NCBI GenBank assembly: GCA_904419835.1
Contig: CAJFTA010000003.1
Location: 1-64,000, forward strand
From: an uncultured Pseudoflavonifractor sp.
GTDB lineage: Bacteria; Bacillota; Clostridia; Oscillospirales; Oscillospiraceae
DNA length: 64,000 nt
Reading direction: 5' to 3'
Within the stretch, counting starts at the first letter, position 1. The number at the start of each line of letters is the position of its first letter. A program made the translations under genes and the position numbers. This document shows positions 18,112 through 26,633 of the stretch, piece by piece. The notes under the pieces are model-generated. The model ran no database searches. It saw only the letters and a program-made list of their open reading frames with translations, and was not told the origin of the DNA.

Positions 18112-18723
18112 TTAAACTCCCTCTACCAGGGCCAGGCGGTTCCGGGTACGGCAGTCCTCCGCCGTCAGGATGGAGATAATCTCCGCCGCCGCAGTGGACA
18201 CCTTGTCGTTGACCACCAGATAGTCGTAGTTGGGGATCTGCTGGTACTCCTCCCGCGCCTTCTGGAGCCGGCCGGCAATCACGTCCTCATTGTCGGTGGC
18301 GCGGCCATGGAGGCGGCGGGAAAGCTCCTCAAAGGAGGGCGGGATGATGAAAATCAGCACCGCCTCGGGGCACTTGCTCCGCACCTTGGCGGCACCCTGG
18401 ACATCGATATCCAGCAACACATCAACGCCGGCTGCCAGCTTGTCCTGGATGACCTTCAGAGAGGTGCCATAGTAGTTGCCCACGTACTGGGCGTATTCCA
18501 GCAGCTCGTCGGCGGCAATCATCCGCTCAAACTCCTCGCGGCTGACAAAGTTGTAGTTCACTCCATCCGCCTCGCCCACGCGGGGGCTGCGGGTTGTGAA
18601 AGAGACGGAGAAATAGATATCCTTCCGCTCTCCCAGCAGCTCCGCAATCACAGTGCTCTTTCCAACCCCGGAGGGGCCGGAGAGCACAATCAGCTGGCCG
18701 CGGGTCTTTTTCTTTCGTATCAT
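18112..18723 (-). CDS. gmk: Guanylate kinase
   Basis: Phosphorylates GMP to GDP. The 203-residue protein has P-loop GPSGVGKST, the GMP-binding SFTTRSPRVGEADGVNY block and VLLDIDVQGA. The start overlaps the remA stop by four bases. Confidence 0.96.
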   Translation of the reverse strand: MIRKKKTRGQLIVLSGPSGVGKSTVIAELLGERKDIYFSVSFTTRSPRVGEADGVNYNFVSREEFERMIAADELLEYAQYVGNYYGTSLKVIQDKLAAGVDVLLDIDVQGAAKVRSKCPEAVLIFIIPPSFEELSRRLHGRATDNEDVIAGRLQKAREEYQQIPNYDYLVVNDKVSTAAAEIISILTAEDCRTRNRLALVEGV

Positions 18724-18995
18724 TTCTCGTCATCCTCCTCGGTTGCCGGCTCCGGCGCGTCCTTGCCGCTCAGGCGGCCCGCCACGGTCTCCGGCTGAAT
18801 GGCCGAGAGGACGATATGGTCACTGTCCATGATCAAAACGGCCCGGGTCCTGCGTCCGTAGGTGGCGTCAATCAGCATGCCCCTGTCCCTTGCCTCCTGA
18901 ATCATACGCTTGATAGGCGCAGACTCCGGGCTCACAATGGCGATGAGGCGGCCGGCGGAGACCATATTGCCAAATCCGATGTTGATAAGCTTCAC
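18720..18995 (-). CDS. remA: RemA-family DNA-binding regulator (DUF370)
   Basis: 91-residue protein beginning KLINIGFGNMVSAGRLIAIVS, followed by ATYGRRTRAVLIMDS, the hallmark of RemA. In Bacillus it forms ring-like DNA-binding assemblies and activates matrix and osmoprotection genes. Located between yicC and gmk as in most Firmicutes; in this genus-level context its targets are unknown. Extended by about ten C-terminal residues rich in Glu and Asp. Confidence 0.92.
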   Translation of the reverse strand: MKLINIGFGNMVSAGRLIAIVSPESAPIKRMIQEARDRGMLIDATYGRRTRAVLIMDSDHIVLSAIQPETVAGRLSGKDAPEPATEEDDEK

Positions 18996-19009
18996 TGCCC
19001 TCCGCCTCC

Positions 19010-19888
19010 TTACTCGATGTTCTGGACCTGCTCCCGGATCTTCTCGATCTCCGCCTTGATGTCCACCACATAACGGGCGGTCTCAATGTCGTTGCACTTG
19101 GAGCCGATGGTGTTGGCCTCCCGGTTGAACTCCTGAATCAGGAAGTCCAGCTTGCGGCCAATGGCGCCGCCCTGGTCCAGCATGTGGGAGAGCTGGTCCA
19201 GATGGCTGCGCAGGCGCACCGTCTCCTCATCCACCGCCACCTTGTCTGCAAAGATAGCCGCCTCGGTGAGGATGCGGCTATCGTCGATCTGGGTGTTCTG
19301 GAGCACCTCTGTCATTTTGGCCGCCAGGCGGGCCCGGTAGCCCGCCACGATGCCGGGCGCCCGCTCCTCCACCAGAGAGGTCAGGTTGCCGATGGTGACG
19401 GCCCGGCTGCGAATATCCTCCTTCAGCTTGCCGCCCTCCCGGGTGCGCATGGCGTCAAAATCGGCCAGCGCCATATCCAGCACAGTGCAGATATCGGCAG
19501 CCACCGCCTCCAGATCCTCCGGGTTCTTCTCCACCAGGAACACATCCTGGAACCGGGAGAGCAGAGAGACCGAGATATCGTCCCGCAGGCCGTAAGTATC
19601 CCGCATCTGGCACAGCGCGGCGTAGTAGCCGTCCGCCACGCCCTTGTTCAGGGAGATGGACACATCGCCGCTCTCAGACTGACCAATGGTCACAAAGACG
19701 TCCACCTTGCCCCGGGAGATGCTCTTCTGCACCCGGGTCTTGATGGCATCCTCAGCAAAGACATAGATGCGTGGCAGCTTGATGGTGCAGTCGAGATAGC
19801 GGTTGTTGACGGAACGGATCTCCACCGTGATGGTGCGTCCGTGGAGCGCCGCCTCACCTTTTCCATAGCCGGTCATGCTCTTCACCAA
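19010..19888 (-). CDS. yicC: YicC/YloC-family endoribonuclease
   Basis: 292 residues with the family start MTGYGKGEA, VEIRSVNNRYLD and a C-terminal DFLIQEFNREANTIGSK block followed by IKAEIEKIREQVQNIE. YicC proteins are now regarded as RNA-cleaving enzymes with a hexameric ring fold. First gene of the yicC-remA-gmk-rpoZ unit, with its own promoter 40 bases upstream. Confidence 0.93.
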   Translation of the reverse strand: MVKSMTGYGKGEAALHGRTITVEIRSVNNRYLDCTIKLPRIYVFAEDAIKTRVQKSISRGKVDVFVTIGQSESGDVSISLNKGVADGYYAALCQMRDTYGLRDDISVSLLSRFQDVFLVEKNPEDLEAVAADICTVLDMALADFDAMRTREGGKLKEDIRSRAVTIGNLTSLVEERAPGIVAGYRARLAAKMTEVLQNTQIDDSRILTEAAIFADKVAVDEETVRLRSHLDQLSHMLDQGGAIGRKLDFLIQEFNREANTIGSKCNDIETARYVVDIKAEIEKIREQVQNIE

Positions 19889-19925
19889 AGGGTTCGCTTC
19901 CCTTCTTTCAATTGTTTAGCAATCT

Positions 19926-19954
19926 ATTATATCAGATTTTTCCCGCTTTGAAAA
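19926..19954 (-). promoter_or_regulatory. Sigma-A promoter of the yicC operon
   Basis: On the minus strand TTTTCA, 17 bases, TATAAT, with an extended -10 (TGa directly before TATAAT). It starts the leftward housekeeping run. It lies just before the stop of the upstream membrane-protein gene, marking an operon border. Confidence 0.7.
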
Positions 19955-19958
19955 CCCT

Positions 19959-20489
19959 CTATCTCCGCCGTATCGCTTTGTCAATCCGTGCGGCATAGAA
20001 CATCACAAGTTTGGAGAAGCCGTAGTCATAGATCAGGAACACAATGTTCCCGCCCAGATAGAGCACCCACAGCTGCTCAAACACAGCCGGAAGCCCCGCC
20101 AGCAGCACATCCCGCAGCACAAACCAGCAGAAGGTCAGCACCGCGTTAAAAAACGCCAGCTTGCACAGCCACTCCAGCGGTGCCTTATGCAGCTGTTCAA
20201 TCAGACTCTTCACCATGGGGTAAAGGCCGAAAAAGACCAAATAGAGCAGTATGTTCCCCTTGTCGGGTGAGAGAATCAGGCCCAGAATACCAGCCACAGC
20301 CCAGCACAAAAACCCGGAGTGAAGCCCGCCCGATATCACGGCCGCGGCGTTGACCAGTCCGGCCACTGCCGCAATACCCATACGCCCCGACGGGGAGAAA
20401 GACGCCAGCAGCAGAAGCGCCAGCGAGAGCGCCGCCAAAACCCCTACCAGCGCCACCTGCCCGGCGCCTCCTGAATTTCGCCGTCTCAT
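19959..20489 (-). CDS. Polytopic membrane protein of unknown function
   Basis: 176 residues with about five hydrophobic segments (around residues 12-30, 38-60, 78-95, 110-128 and 138-160) and a basic start (MRRRN) and end (KAIRRR). The pattern and size resemble small integral proteins of clostridial genomes with no assigned role; a transporter-subunit fold (S-component-like) is possible but unsupported. One base separates it from the J-domain gene upstream, so the two are probably co-translated. Confidence 0.75.
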   Translation of the reverse strand: MRRRNSGGAGQVALVGVLAALSLALLLLASFSPSGRMGIAAVAGLVNAAAVISGGLHSGFLCWAVAGILGLILSPDKGNILLYLVFFGLYPMVKSLIEQLHKAPLEWLCKLAFFNAVLTFCWFVLRDVLLAGLPAVFEQLWVLYLGGNIVFLIYDYGFSKLVMFYAARIDKAIRRR

Positions 20490-20490
20490 C

Positions 20491-21114
20491 TCAGTTACAG
20501 CCTCCGCACAGGCACTGTGCGCACATCAGCGTAGTGCAGCAGTCGCAGGCCTCCATACCCGTAGCTGTATTGCCATAGGGGCGGTAAGCCTGTCCTCCCT
20601 GCTGCATCATGTTCAGAGCCTGACGGTACTCCATGTTGCCCGGGTCTGCGTTGCAGGCAATCTGATACTGCTGCCGGGCCTCATCCAGCCATCCGCGGCG
20701 GTAGGCGATGCAGCCGGAGAGGAAGTGCCACTCCGCGTCCTGAGTGGGAGCTTCCCGCAGCAGGCGCTCAGCGGCGTCAATATTGCCCGCGTTAATGGCC
20801 TGGCGGACGCGGCTGTACAGCGCGCCGGACGAGGAGGACTGGCGCTGCTGATAGCCGTAGCCATAGCCGCCGCTCTGCTGGTAGGCGCTTCCACCGTAAC
20901 TCCCGCCGCCGCTGTGGCTGCCGCCGCTGCGCATCTTGTTGATGGCGTCGTAGGCCTCGTTGACTTCCTTCATCTTCTCCTCGGCTAGGTCGGCCAGAGG
21001 GTTGTTCTGGTAATTGTCCGGATGGTACTTCCGGGCCAGTTCGCGATATGCTTTCTTAATTTCTTCATCGCTGGCGTTAGGGGATACCCCGAGAACGCTG
21101 TATGGATCGCTCAT
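20491..21114 (-). CDS. J-domain protein with cysteine-rich tail
   Basis: Residues 1-65 are a J domain (DPYSVLGVSPNASDEEIKKAYREL, split here by the HPD motif in KYHPDN), expected to stimulate a DnaK-type Hsp70. A Gly/Ser/Tyr linker (about 70-100) is followed by a TPR-like helical stretch and a tail with CDCC and CAQCLCGGC, which could bind zinc. It lacks the DnaJ zinc-finger domain, so it is not canonical DnaJ. Encoded between DUF5685 and a membrane protein, a grouping that suggests a specialised co-chaperone. Confidence 0.85.
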   Translation of the reverse strand: MSDPYSVLGVSPNASDEEIKKAYRELARKYHPDNYQNNPLADLAEEKMKEVNEAYDAINKMRSGGSHSGGGSYGGSAYQQSGGYGYGYQQRQSSSSGALYSRVRQAINAGNIDAAERLLREAPTQDAEWHFLSGCIAYRRGWLDEARQQYQIACNADPGNMEYRQALNMMQQGGQAYRPYGNTATGMEACDCCTTLMCAQCLCGGCN

Positions 21115-21147
21115 GTGTCATTTTCTCCTGTCATAAGTCATTGGCAT

Positions 21148-22047
21148 TTATTTCTGTCGGGCTCTGCCCGCTCCAGCGCCCAATATGGCCTGCCGCTTCA
21201 TCTGCCTCCAGCAGCCGCGGAACACCAGCTCCTCCACCATAGGCATGCCTACACATAAAATGTTGCCCAATACCGGCTCCCAGCAGCCCCGTTTCAAAAG
21301 AGCAAAGGCCGAGAGGGCCAGATTGCGGGAGTGGAGCAGCGTGGTGCGCAGATAGTCCTGCTCTTCCCCCTCCCGGCCGCCAAAGCGGGCATGAATGGGG
21401 TTGTACCTTCCCGCAGCCACGTCCTCCTGGAGGTCATCCCACGCATCCACCAGATAGATCCACCGTCCTACATGGTAAAGCAGCTGCTCCAGCGCACGGC
21501 TTTCCGTCTCATCCCCTGTCTTGGGGGCTGCGGCCTGAAGAATCCGTGCAAAGGTATCCGCCGTCCGGTCCAGCGAGGGCGTGCGCTCCTCCTCCAGCCG
21601 GTGCAGCGTCTCCAGCTGAAGGCGGACCTCCCGATCAAATTCCGGCCTTGCCGCAGCAGCCCGGCGGTAACCCCGCCTGAGGAGCAGAGAGAGTATCCTG
21701 GCGCCCAGCCGCTCCCAGAAGCCGCCGTCCTCAATGCTGTCCTGCAGCTTCCAATAGCTGAGGATGACGCTCTCGTCTGCCGCCGTCTCCAGCCAGGGGC
21801 TGGAAACGCAGGCACACTTCTTTCGCAGGAAGAGCTTGGCGGGACAGCGGCACATGCAGGTGGACGGCCGGGACTCAGGCTGTGCGAGCAGCATGGCCAG
21901 AAAGGTAAAATCATAGTTGAGTAGCATCCGGGCGGCAAAGCCGCAGCGCTTGCCTATAACATGGCACAGACCGCAGTAGACAGCCTGATAGTCCTCCAGC
22001 TCCCGAACCTTCAGCTCTTCCCGGCAGGGGCGAATATATCCAAACAT
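21148..22047 (-). CDS. DUF5685-family protein
   Basis: 299 residues with the family N-terminus MFGYIRPCREELKV and YCGLCHVIG, then clustered cysteines CMCRCPAKLFLRKKC. The C-terminal half is helical and includes YHVGRWIYLVDAWDD, a diiron- or prenyltransferase-like acidic helix by eye only. Function unknown. Often beside J-domain genes in clostridia, as here. Confidence 0.82.
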   Translation of the reverse strand: MFGYIRPCREELKVRELEDYQAVYCGLCHVIGKRCGFAARMLLNYDFTFLAMLLAQPESRPSTCMCRCPAKLFLRKKCACVSSPWLETAADESVILSYWKLQDSIEDGGFWERLGARILSLLLRRGYRRAAAARPEFDREVRLQLETLHRLEEERTPSLDRTADTFARILQAAAPKTGDETESRALEQLLYHVGRWIYLVDAWDDLQEDVAAGRYNPIHARFGGREGEEQDYLRTTLLHSRNLALSAFALLKRGCWEPVLGNILCVGMPMVEELVFRGCWRQMKRQAILGAGAGRARQK

Positions 22048-22122
22048 GTCAGCTCTGCCTGCCGTTCAGGTCCCTGCGCTGTCTTAATCCGGCGGCCTCC
22101 GCCATAATACTGCCTCCTGCCA

Positions 22123-23388
22123 TTATTCTGCCAAGGTGAAGTTGACCAGAACGTCATATTCGCCGCCCAGCACGCCTACCTCGCTGCTGCCGTCTATGAT
22201 AACCTGTGCCTGGACGGTCTGCCGCCCTGTGGCCAGCTGGGCCTGGGAGAGGTCCACCACAATCCGCAGCTGGGACTGGAAGAGGGCATTCACCGCTTCC
22301 TCGGGGCCGCGGACGGTCACCAGACGGGACTCGGTCACCAGCTCGGCGTTATAGCCCTCCGGCTTGTTGATCATCTGGATGTTGTCCACGGTAAACTCCC
22401 GGGTTGTCAGCCTGGTGTCATCAATGGTAACCGTCACATCCACCGAACTGATGCCGCTCTCGTTGGTAAAGTCCTCATTGAGCACCACCGGGAAGGTAAA
22501 GGTCTCCTGGGTATATACCCTGGAGAGGTCAATCTCACCCAGGACAATTTTATCATATGCCTCCAGCTCATCCTCCGGGCCGGAGATGGTGAGATACATA
22601 ACCGTCTCCTGGTTGACGCCGTAGGTGACGTCCACATCTTCCTCTGTGGCGCCGCCGCCGGGGATAATGTCAACGGTCACCGGGACCTGCTTGGTCTTGA
22701 CAATGGGGTACTCCACGTGAACGGTATCCACATTGGATGTCACATCCAGATCCGTCAGTTCTGTACCGTCCGCGCCCACATATACAAAGGACAGGTCCCC
22801 CTCGTAGCGCTCGCTCATGTTCTCGATGGTGAGCACCACCTTTGCGTAGGCCACCTGGTTCACCAGTTCCTGCTGGCCGCTGATGCTGATAGTGCCCGGC
22901 GTAATGGTGGGTTTTCCCGCCATATAATCCTCGGCGTAGCTGCCGTTGAACTCCAGACGGACGGGAATCTCCTTGCTCTCCAGCTCAGAGACGGTGAACT
23001 CCACATAGAGCTCAGACACATCGTTGTTTACCGTTACATCCAGCTGGTTGACGTTGATCGGATAGCTGGGCCTTACCAGCATACGGTAGGTGCCCGCCTC
23101 TGAGATCTGGGACACATCCACGCTCAGGGTAATATTCTCCCGGCTCAGTTTGGCGAACACATCTGACTTTGCCTCCAGGTTCAGCGTCATGGTCTGATCC
23201 GCGCCCTCTGAGATGATCAGGTTGCGGGCCGCCAGAATTTCCGTCCCGGTAAAGGTGATGGGAATATTGGTGATGGAGTGATCCACTGTGGGGTTGGCCT
23301 CCTTCACAATATAGATCCAAAGGACAAAGGCCATCAGAAGTGAGATCACGACGTAGAGCCACTTACTGTCCCTTACTTTTTTCCACAT
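22123..23388 (-). CDS. cdaR: CdaR, YbbR-domain regulator of c-di-AMP synthase
   Basis: 421 residues from ATG 23388, whose ribosome site GAGGTGAGAAGG lies within the end of cdaA. The frame continues 23 codons upstream without one. An N-terminal membrane anchor (WLYVVISLLMAFVLWIYIV) is followed by four extracellular YbbR repeats of about 85 residues. CdaR modulates CdaA activity at the membrane. It overlaps cdaA by 26 bases. Confidence 0.92.
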   Translation of the reverse strand: MWKKVRDSKWLYVVISLLMAFVLWIYIVKEANPTVDHSITNIPITFTGTEILAARNLIISEGADQTMTLNLEAKSDVFAKLSRENITLSVDVSQISEAGTYRMLVRPSYPINVNQLDVTVNNDVSELYVEFTVSELESKEIPVRLEFNGSYAEDYMAGKPTITPGTISISGQQELVNQVAYAKVVLTIENMSERYEGDLSFVYVGADGTELTDLDVTSNVDTVHVEYPIVKTKQVPVTVDIIPGGGATEEDVDVTYGVNQETVMYLTISGPEDELEAYDKIVLGEIDLSRVYTQETFTFPVVLNEDFTNESGISSVDVTVTIDDTRLTTREFTVDNIQMINKPEGYNAELVTESRLVTVRGPEEAVNALFQSQLRIVVDLSQAQLATGRQTVQAQVIIDGSSEVGVLGGEYDVLVNFTLAE

Positions 23389-24256
23389 CGGCCTTCTCAC
23401 CTCTTCTCGACTTAAAAATGATGTTAAGGGGGTTGAATTTGGGCTTATCATTCTCATCGCTCTGAGGCAGAAGCTCGTTGCGCAGCAGACGCTCCAGGGT
23501 CTCAGGCGCCAGATGGCGCTTCAGCATGCCCCCCGTTGCCACGGAGATGGAGCCTGTCTCCTCCGAGACAATGGCCACTACCGCGTCTGAATGCTCACTG
23601 GCGCCGATACCGGCCCGGTGGCGCATGCCCAGGTCACGGGAGAGATTCACATTTCCGGACAGGGGCAGCATGCAGCCTGCGCCCGCAATCCGCCCGGCCC
23701 TTACAATGACCGCGCCGTCATGGAGCGGCGCCTTGTTCCAGAAAATATTCTTCAGCAGTTCGGCATTGACCACGCAGTCCAGAGCTGTTCCGGTTTTTAT
23801 GGCGTCATCCAGCTGGTTTTTCCTTTCAAAGACCATCAATGCGCCGGTTTTGGTCTTAGAGAGGTCCGTATAGGCCCGCACTGTCTGGGTAATGGCATTC
23901 TCCAGCTCGCCGGGCGCCTCTTCCCTGACAAACACGCTGCCGATACGGCTGCGGCCCATCTGCTCCAAAAAACGCCGTATCTCAGGCTGAAACAAAATGA
24001 CCAGGGCCAGAACGCCCCACTCCAACACCCTGCCCATCACATAGCTGAGCATCCGAAGGTTAAATGCGCTGACCAGCACAAAGGCCACGATTACAAGGAG
24101 AACGCCCTTCATAACCTGACCAGAGCTGGTGCGGCGGACAATCATCAGCAGCTTATAGAAAATAAACGCCATGATAATGATGTCCAGGATATCTGCTACA
24201 CCAATGGCAGGAAAGGCCATAAAGGTCTCCTGAACCCACTGTATTATCTGTTCCAT
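23363..24256 (-). CDS. cdaA: Diadenylate cyclase CdaA
   Basis: Makes the essential second messenger c-di-AMP from two ATP. Three N-terminal membrane helices (to about residue 95) lead to the DAC domain with LHDGAVIVRAGRI (DGA motif) and LGMRHRAGIGASEHSDA (RHR motif), both complete. ATG 24256 with AAGGGAAG upstream is preferred over the GTG 18 bases earlier. glmM, a frequent third member of the operon, is not found here. Confidence 0.95.
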   Translation of the reverse strand: MEQIIQWVQETFMAFPAIGVADILDIIIMAFIFYKLLMIVRRTSSGQVMKGVLLVIVAFVLVSAFNLRMLSYVMGRVLEWGVLALVILFQPEIRRFLEQMGRSRIGSVFVREEAPGELENAITQTVRAYTDLSKTKTGALMVFERKNQLDDAIKTGTALDCVVNAELLKNIFWNKAPLHDGAVIVRAGRIAGAGCMLPLSGNVNLSRDLGMRHRAGIGASEHSDAVVAIVSEETGSISVATGGMLKRHLAPETLERLLRNELLPQSDENDKPKFNPLNIIFKSRRGEKADVEKSKGQ

Positions 24257-24344
24257 TCTTCCCTTCACCTGCACTTTAGCCGTCCGGGTATGTTCATCTA
24301 TGGACTGGTCGGACTGACGTTTTCATACTCTGCCTATTTTAAAG

Positions 24345-24373
24345 ATTATACTTTATCGCTGTGGAAATGGCAA
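24345..24373 (-). promoter_or_regulatory. Sigma-A promoter of cdaA-cdaR
   Basis: Minus-strand TTGCCA, 17 bases, perfect TATAAT; start expected near 24338, giving a leader of about 80 bases before cdaA. The cleanest housekeeping promoter in this part of the window. Confidence 0.82.
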
Positions 24374-24446
24374 TACAGCAGACATGAATTTTCTATAAAT
24401 TCCCGCGGTCCTCTACTGCTGTCCTTCTCTTTTCCACTGTTTTATG

Positions 24447-24489
24447 AAAAAGCCGCTATGCTTTGGGCTGCAAAGCATAGCGGCTTTTT
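24447..24489. terminator. 19-bp bidirectional terminator
   Basis: AAAAAGCCGCTATGCTTTG (24447-24465) and its complement (24471-24489) enclose GGCTG. T-runs are available on both strands. On the minus strand it begins at the stop codon of the cysteine desulfurase-like gene and isolates that unit from cdaA. Confidence 0.9.
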
Positions 24490-25633
24490 AATGCCGGACA
24501 GTGTCCTGCGCACAGGCGGCGATGCACCTCACGGCCCGGACAAACTGCTCTGTTTCACAAAGGCTGTTAAAGGCGGAAAAGCTGGCACGAACTGTGCCTG
24601 TCTCCAGTGTGCCCGCAGACTGATGGGCCAGCGGCGCGCAGTGAAGCCCCGCCCGGACCGCAATTCCCATCTCTCCCAGCGCGGCTCCTGCCTCCTCGCA
24701 GTCCATGTCTTGAACGCAGAAAGACAGGACCCCCGCCTGCCTTGTGCCCTCTCCCGCCGCATATACGGTCACACCGGGAATTCCAGCCAGCGCCCGGGCA
24801 GTACGTCTGGTAAGCATCGCTTCGTGTGCAAAAATTTTATCTGTCCCCATTCTGGATACGTATCGGATTCCCTCCAGCAGACCGGCAATGCCCGCAATAT
24901 TGTGGGTGCCCGCCTCCAGCCGGTCAGGCAGAAAATCCGGCATCTCCTGGAGGGCCGAAAGGCTCCCTGTGCCCCCCTCCAGGAGGGGCTGCGTCTCCGC
25001 GCCGCACAGAAGCAGCCCGGTGCCCTGGGGACCGTACAGCCCCTTATGCCCTGGCATAGCAATAAAGGCCGCTCTCAGCTCATCCATGTGCACCCGCAGG
25101 CAGCCGGCAGATTGGGAGGCATCCAGGATGAACGGCACGCCCCGCTCCCCGCACAGCGCGGCAATCCGGTCTATGGGGAGAATATAGCCGAACACGTTGG
25201 ACACATGGTTGCAGATCACCGCCCGTACCTCTCCGGTCAGCTGCTCCTCAAACTGCCGGACCAGCTGGTCCGGACAAAACAGTGGCCCGGAGGCCACCTT
25301 AATCCGCACGTCCCGCATACTGTGGAGCGGGCGGGTCACCGCATTGTGCTCATAGCCGGAGATGAGCACGGTATCTCCCGGATGGACCAGGGATTTGATC
25401 GCCAGGTTGAGCCCGTGGGTAGCGTTCATGGTAAACACCACCTGCTCAGGGTTCTCCACCCGGAACAGCTCGGCGGCGGCCTGACGGCAGGCAAACGCGG
25501 TATCTGCCGCCAGCGCCGCCGGACGGTGGCTCCCGCGGCCCGGACTGGCCATATGCCCCATGGCATAGGCCGTCGCCCGGGCCACGGACGGCGGCTTCTG
25601 CATGGTTGTGGCAGCGCTGTCCAGATATATCAT
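24488..25633 (-). CDS. Cysteine desulfurase-family PLP enzyme
   Basis: Class V aminotransferase fold, 381 residues from ATG 25633 (IYLDSAATTMQKPPSV), the usual start of this family; the frame runs 96 codons further upstream without similarity. The cofactor lysine is in MPGHKGLYGPQG. This is the group commonly annotated as a cysteine desulfurase family protein distinct from IscS/NifS. The start overlaps the DUF3343 stop (ATGA). That pairing suggests delivery of sulfur or selenium to an acceptor. No selD or yedF is visible in this window. Confidence 0.88.
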   Translation of the reverse strand: MIYLDSAATTMQKPPSVARATAYAMGHMASPGRGSHRPAALAADTAFACRQAAAELFRVENPEQVVFTMNATHGLNLAIKSLVHPGDTVLISGYEHNAVTRPLHSMRDVRIKVASGPLFCPDQLVRQFEEQLTGEVRAVICNHVSNVFGYILPIDRIAALCGERGVPFILDASQSAGCLRVHMDELRAAFIAMPGHKGLYGPQGTGLLLCGAETQPLLEGGTGSLSALQEMPDFLPDRLEAGTHNIAGIAGLLEGIRYVSRMGTDKIFAHEAMLTRRTARALAGIPGVTVYAAGEGTRQAGVLSFCVQDMDCEEAGAALGEMGIAVRAGLHCAPLAHQSAGTLETGTVRASFSAFNSLCETEQFVRAVRCIAACAQDTVRH

Positions 25634-25887
25634 AGCAGCCGTACCTCTTTGTAGCTCCCGTCGGCGGACTGGATAAAGACCCGTCTGGGGGCGAGCCCCA
25701 CCCGCCCCAGAATTGTCAGGGCATCCGCCAGATTGCGCTCTGACACCTTCACCGCGTGGCTGCATCCCTCTCCGGAAATACTTCTGGGGGAGCGCAGAAT
25801 GTGGGCCGTAATACCAGCCCGCTCCAATGCCTGGGCTGTCCGCTGGGCATAGGTCAGGGAGCGGCAGATAATCAGGTAGTATACCAT
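25630..25887 (-). CDS. DUF3343 putative Se/S carrier-like protein
   Basis: 85 residues beginning VYYLIICRSLTYAQRTAQALE with a conserved GCSHAV block whose cysteine is the likely persulfide or selenide carrier. ATG 25887 aligns with the family start; AAAGGA is about 14 bases upstream, so initiation may be weak. Coupled to the downstream desulfurase by a four-base overlap. Confidence 0.85.
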   Translation of the reverse strand: MVYYLIICRSLTYAQRTAQALERAGITAHILRSPRSISGEGCSHAVKVSERNLADALTILGRVGLAPRRVFIQSADGSYKEVRLL

Positions 25888-26075
25888 CAAACATGACCAT
25901 TCCTTTCCTGGGTATTCTCAATGGCCGCAGCCTTCTGAGAGGAATGTCATTGTTCCTTGCGTTCTGCGCTGCCCCTGCCGGGCATGGCGGGACAAAACGC
26001 TCCTCTCGCCCCAGTATATGCCGTTCAGAGGCGTCCGGTCACCGGACGAGAACTTCCATGCGCCCGGAGCACGGC

Positions 26076-26105
26076 AAAAGGGGCGCCGCCAAATGGCAGC
26101 GCCCC
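26076..26105 (-). terminator. Terminator of carD-ispD-ispF
   Basis: GGGGCGC (26080-26086) pairs with GCGCCCC (26099-26105), with three more pairs past one mismatch; loop AAAT. On the minus strand it is followed by TTTT and lies three bases after the ispF stop. Confidence 0.85.
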
Positions 26106-26108
26106 TCA

Positions 26109-26582
26109 TTATACCTCTTCCAGCAGGACAACCGCGTGGGCGGCAATCCCCTCCCCGCTTCCGGTAAAGCCCAGGCCCTCCTCTGTGGTGGCCTTCACGT
26201 TTACCCGGCTCTCAGGGACGCCCATATGCTGCGCCAGCACAGCCCGCATAGCGGGAATATGGCCCGCCAGCCTGGGCCGCTGGGCTAGAATGGTCATATC
26301 CGCATTTCCCAGTCTGAACCCACTGGAATGCAGCCGCTCCATTACCCGGTCCAGCAGTACTAAGCTGGAGATCCCCCCATAGGCCGGGTCGTTGTCGGGG
26401 AACAGCTTCCCGATGTCCCCCAGCGCCGCAGCGCCCAAAAGGGCGTCCATCAATGCATGAGTCAGCACGTCGGCATCCGAGTGCCCCAGCAGTCCCTTCT
26501 CCCAGGGGATCTCCACCCCACCCAGAATCAGCTTCCGCTCCGATACCAGGCGGTGCACGTCATATCCATGTCCAATCCGCAA
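26109..26582 (-). CDS. ispF: 2-C-methyl-D-erythritol 2,4-cyclodiphosphate synthase
   Basis: MEP-pathway enzyme of 157 residues. The metal-binding start MRIGHGYDVHRL and GHSDADVLTHALMDALLG are intact, as is FPDNDPAYGG. Third gene of the carD-ispD-ispF unit, with a 51-base gap after ispD. Confidence 0.96.
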   Translation of the reverse strand: MRIGHGYDVHRLVSERKLILGGVEIPWEKGLLGHSDADVLTHALMDALLGAAALGDIGKLFPDNDPAYGGISSLVLLDRVMERLHSSGFRLGNADMTILAQRPRLAGHIPAMRAVLAQHMGVPESRVNVKATTEEGLGFTGSGEGIAAHAVVLLEEV

Positions 26583-26633
26583 TCCCGCTCACTCGCTTTC
26601 CTCTGCCCCTGCTGTCCGGGCAGCATAATATCT

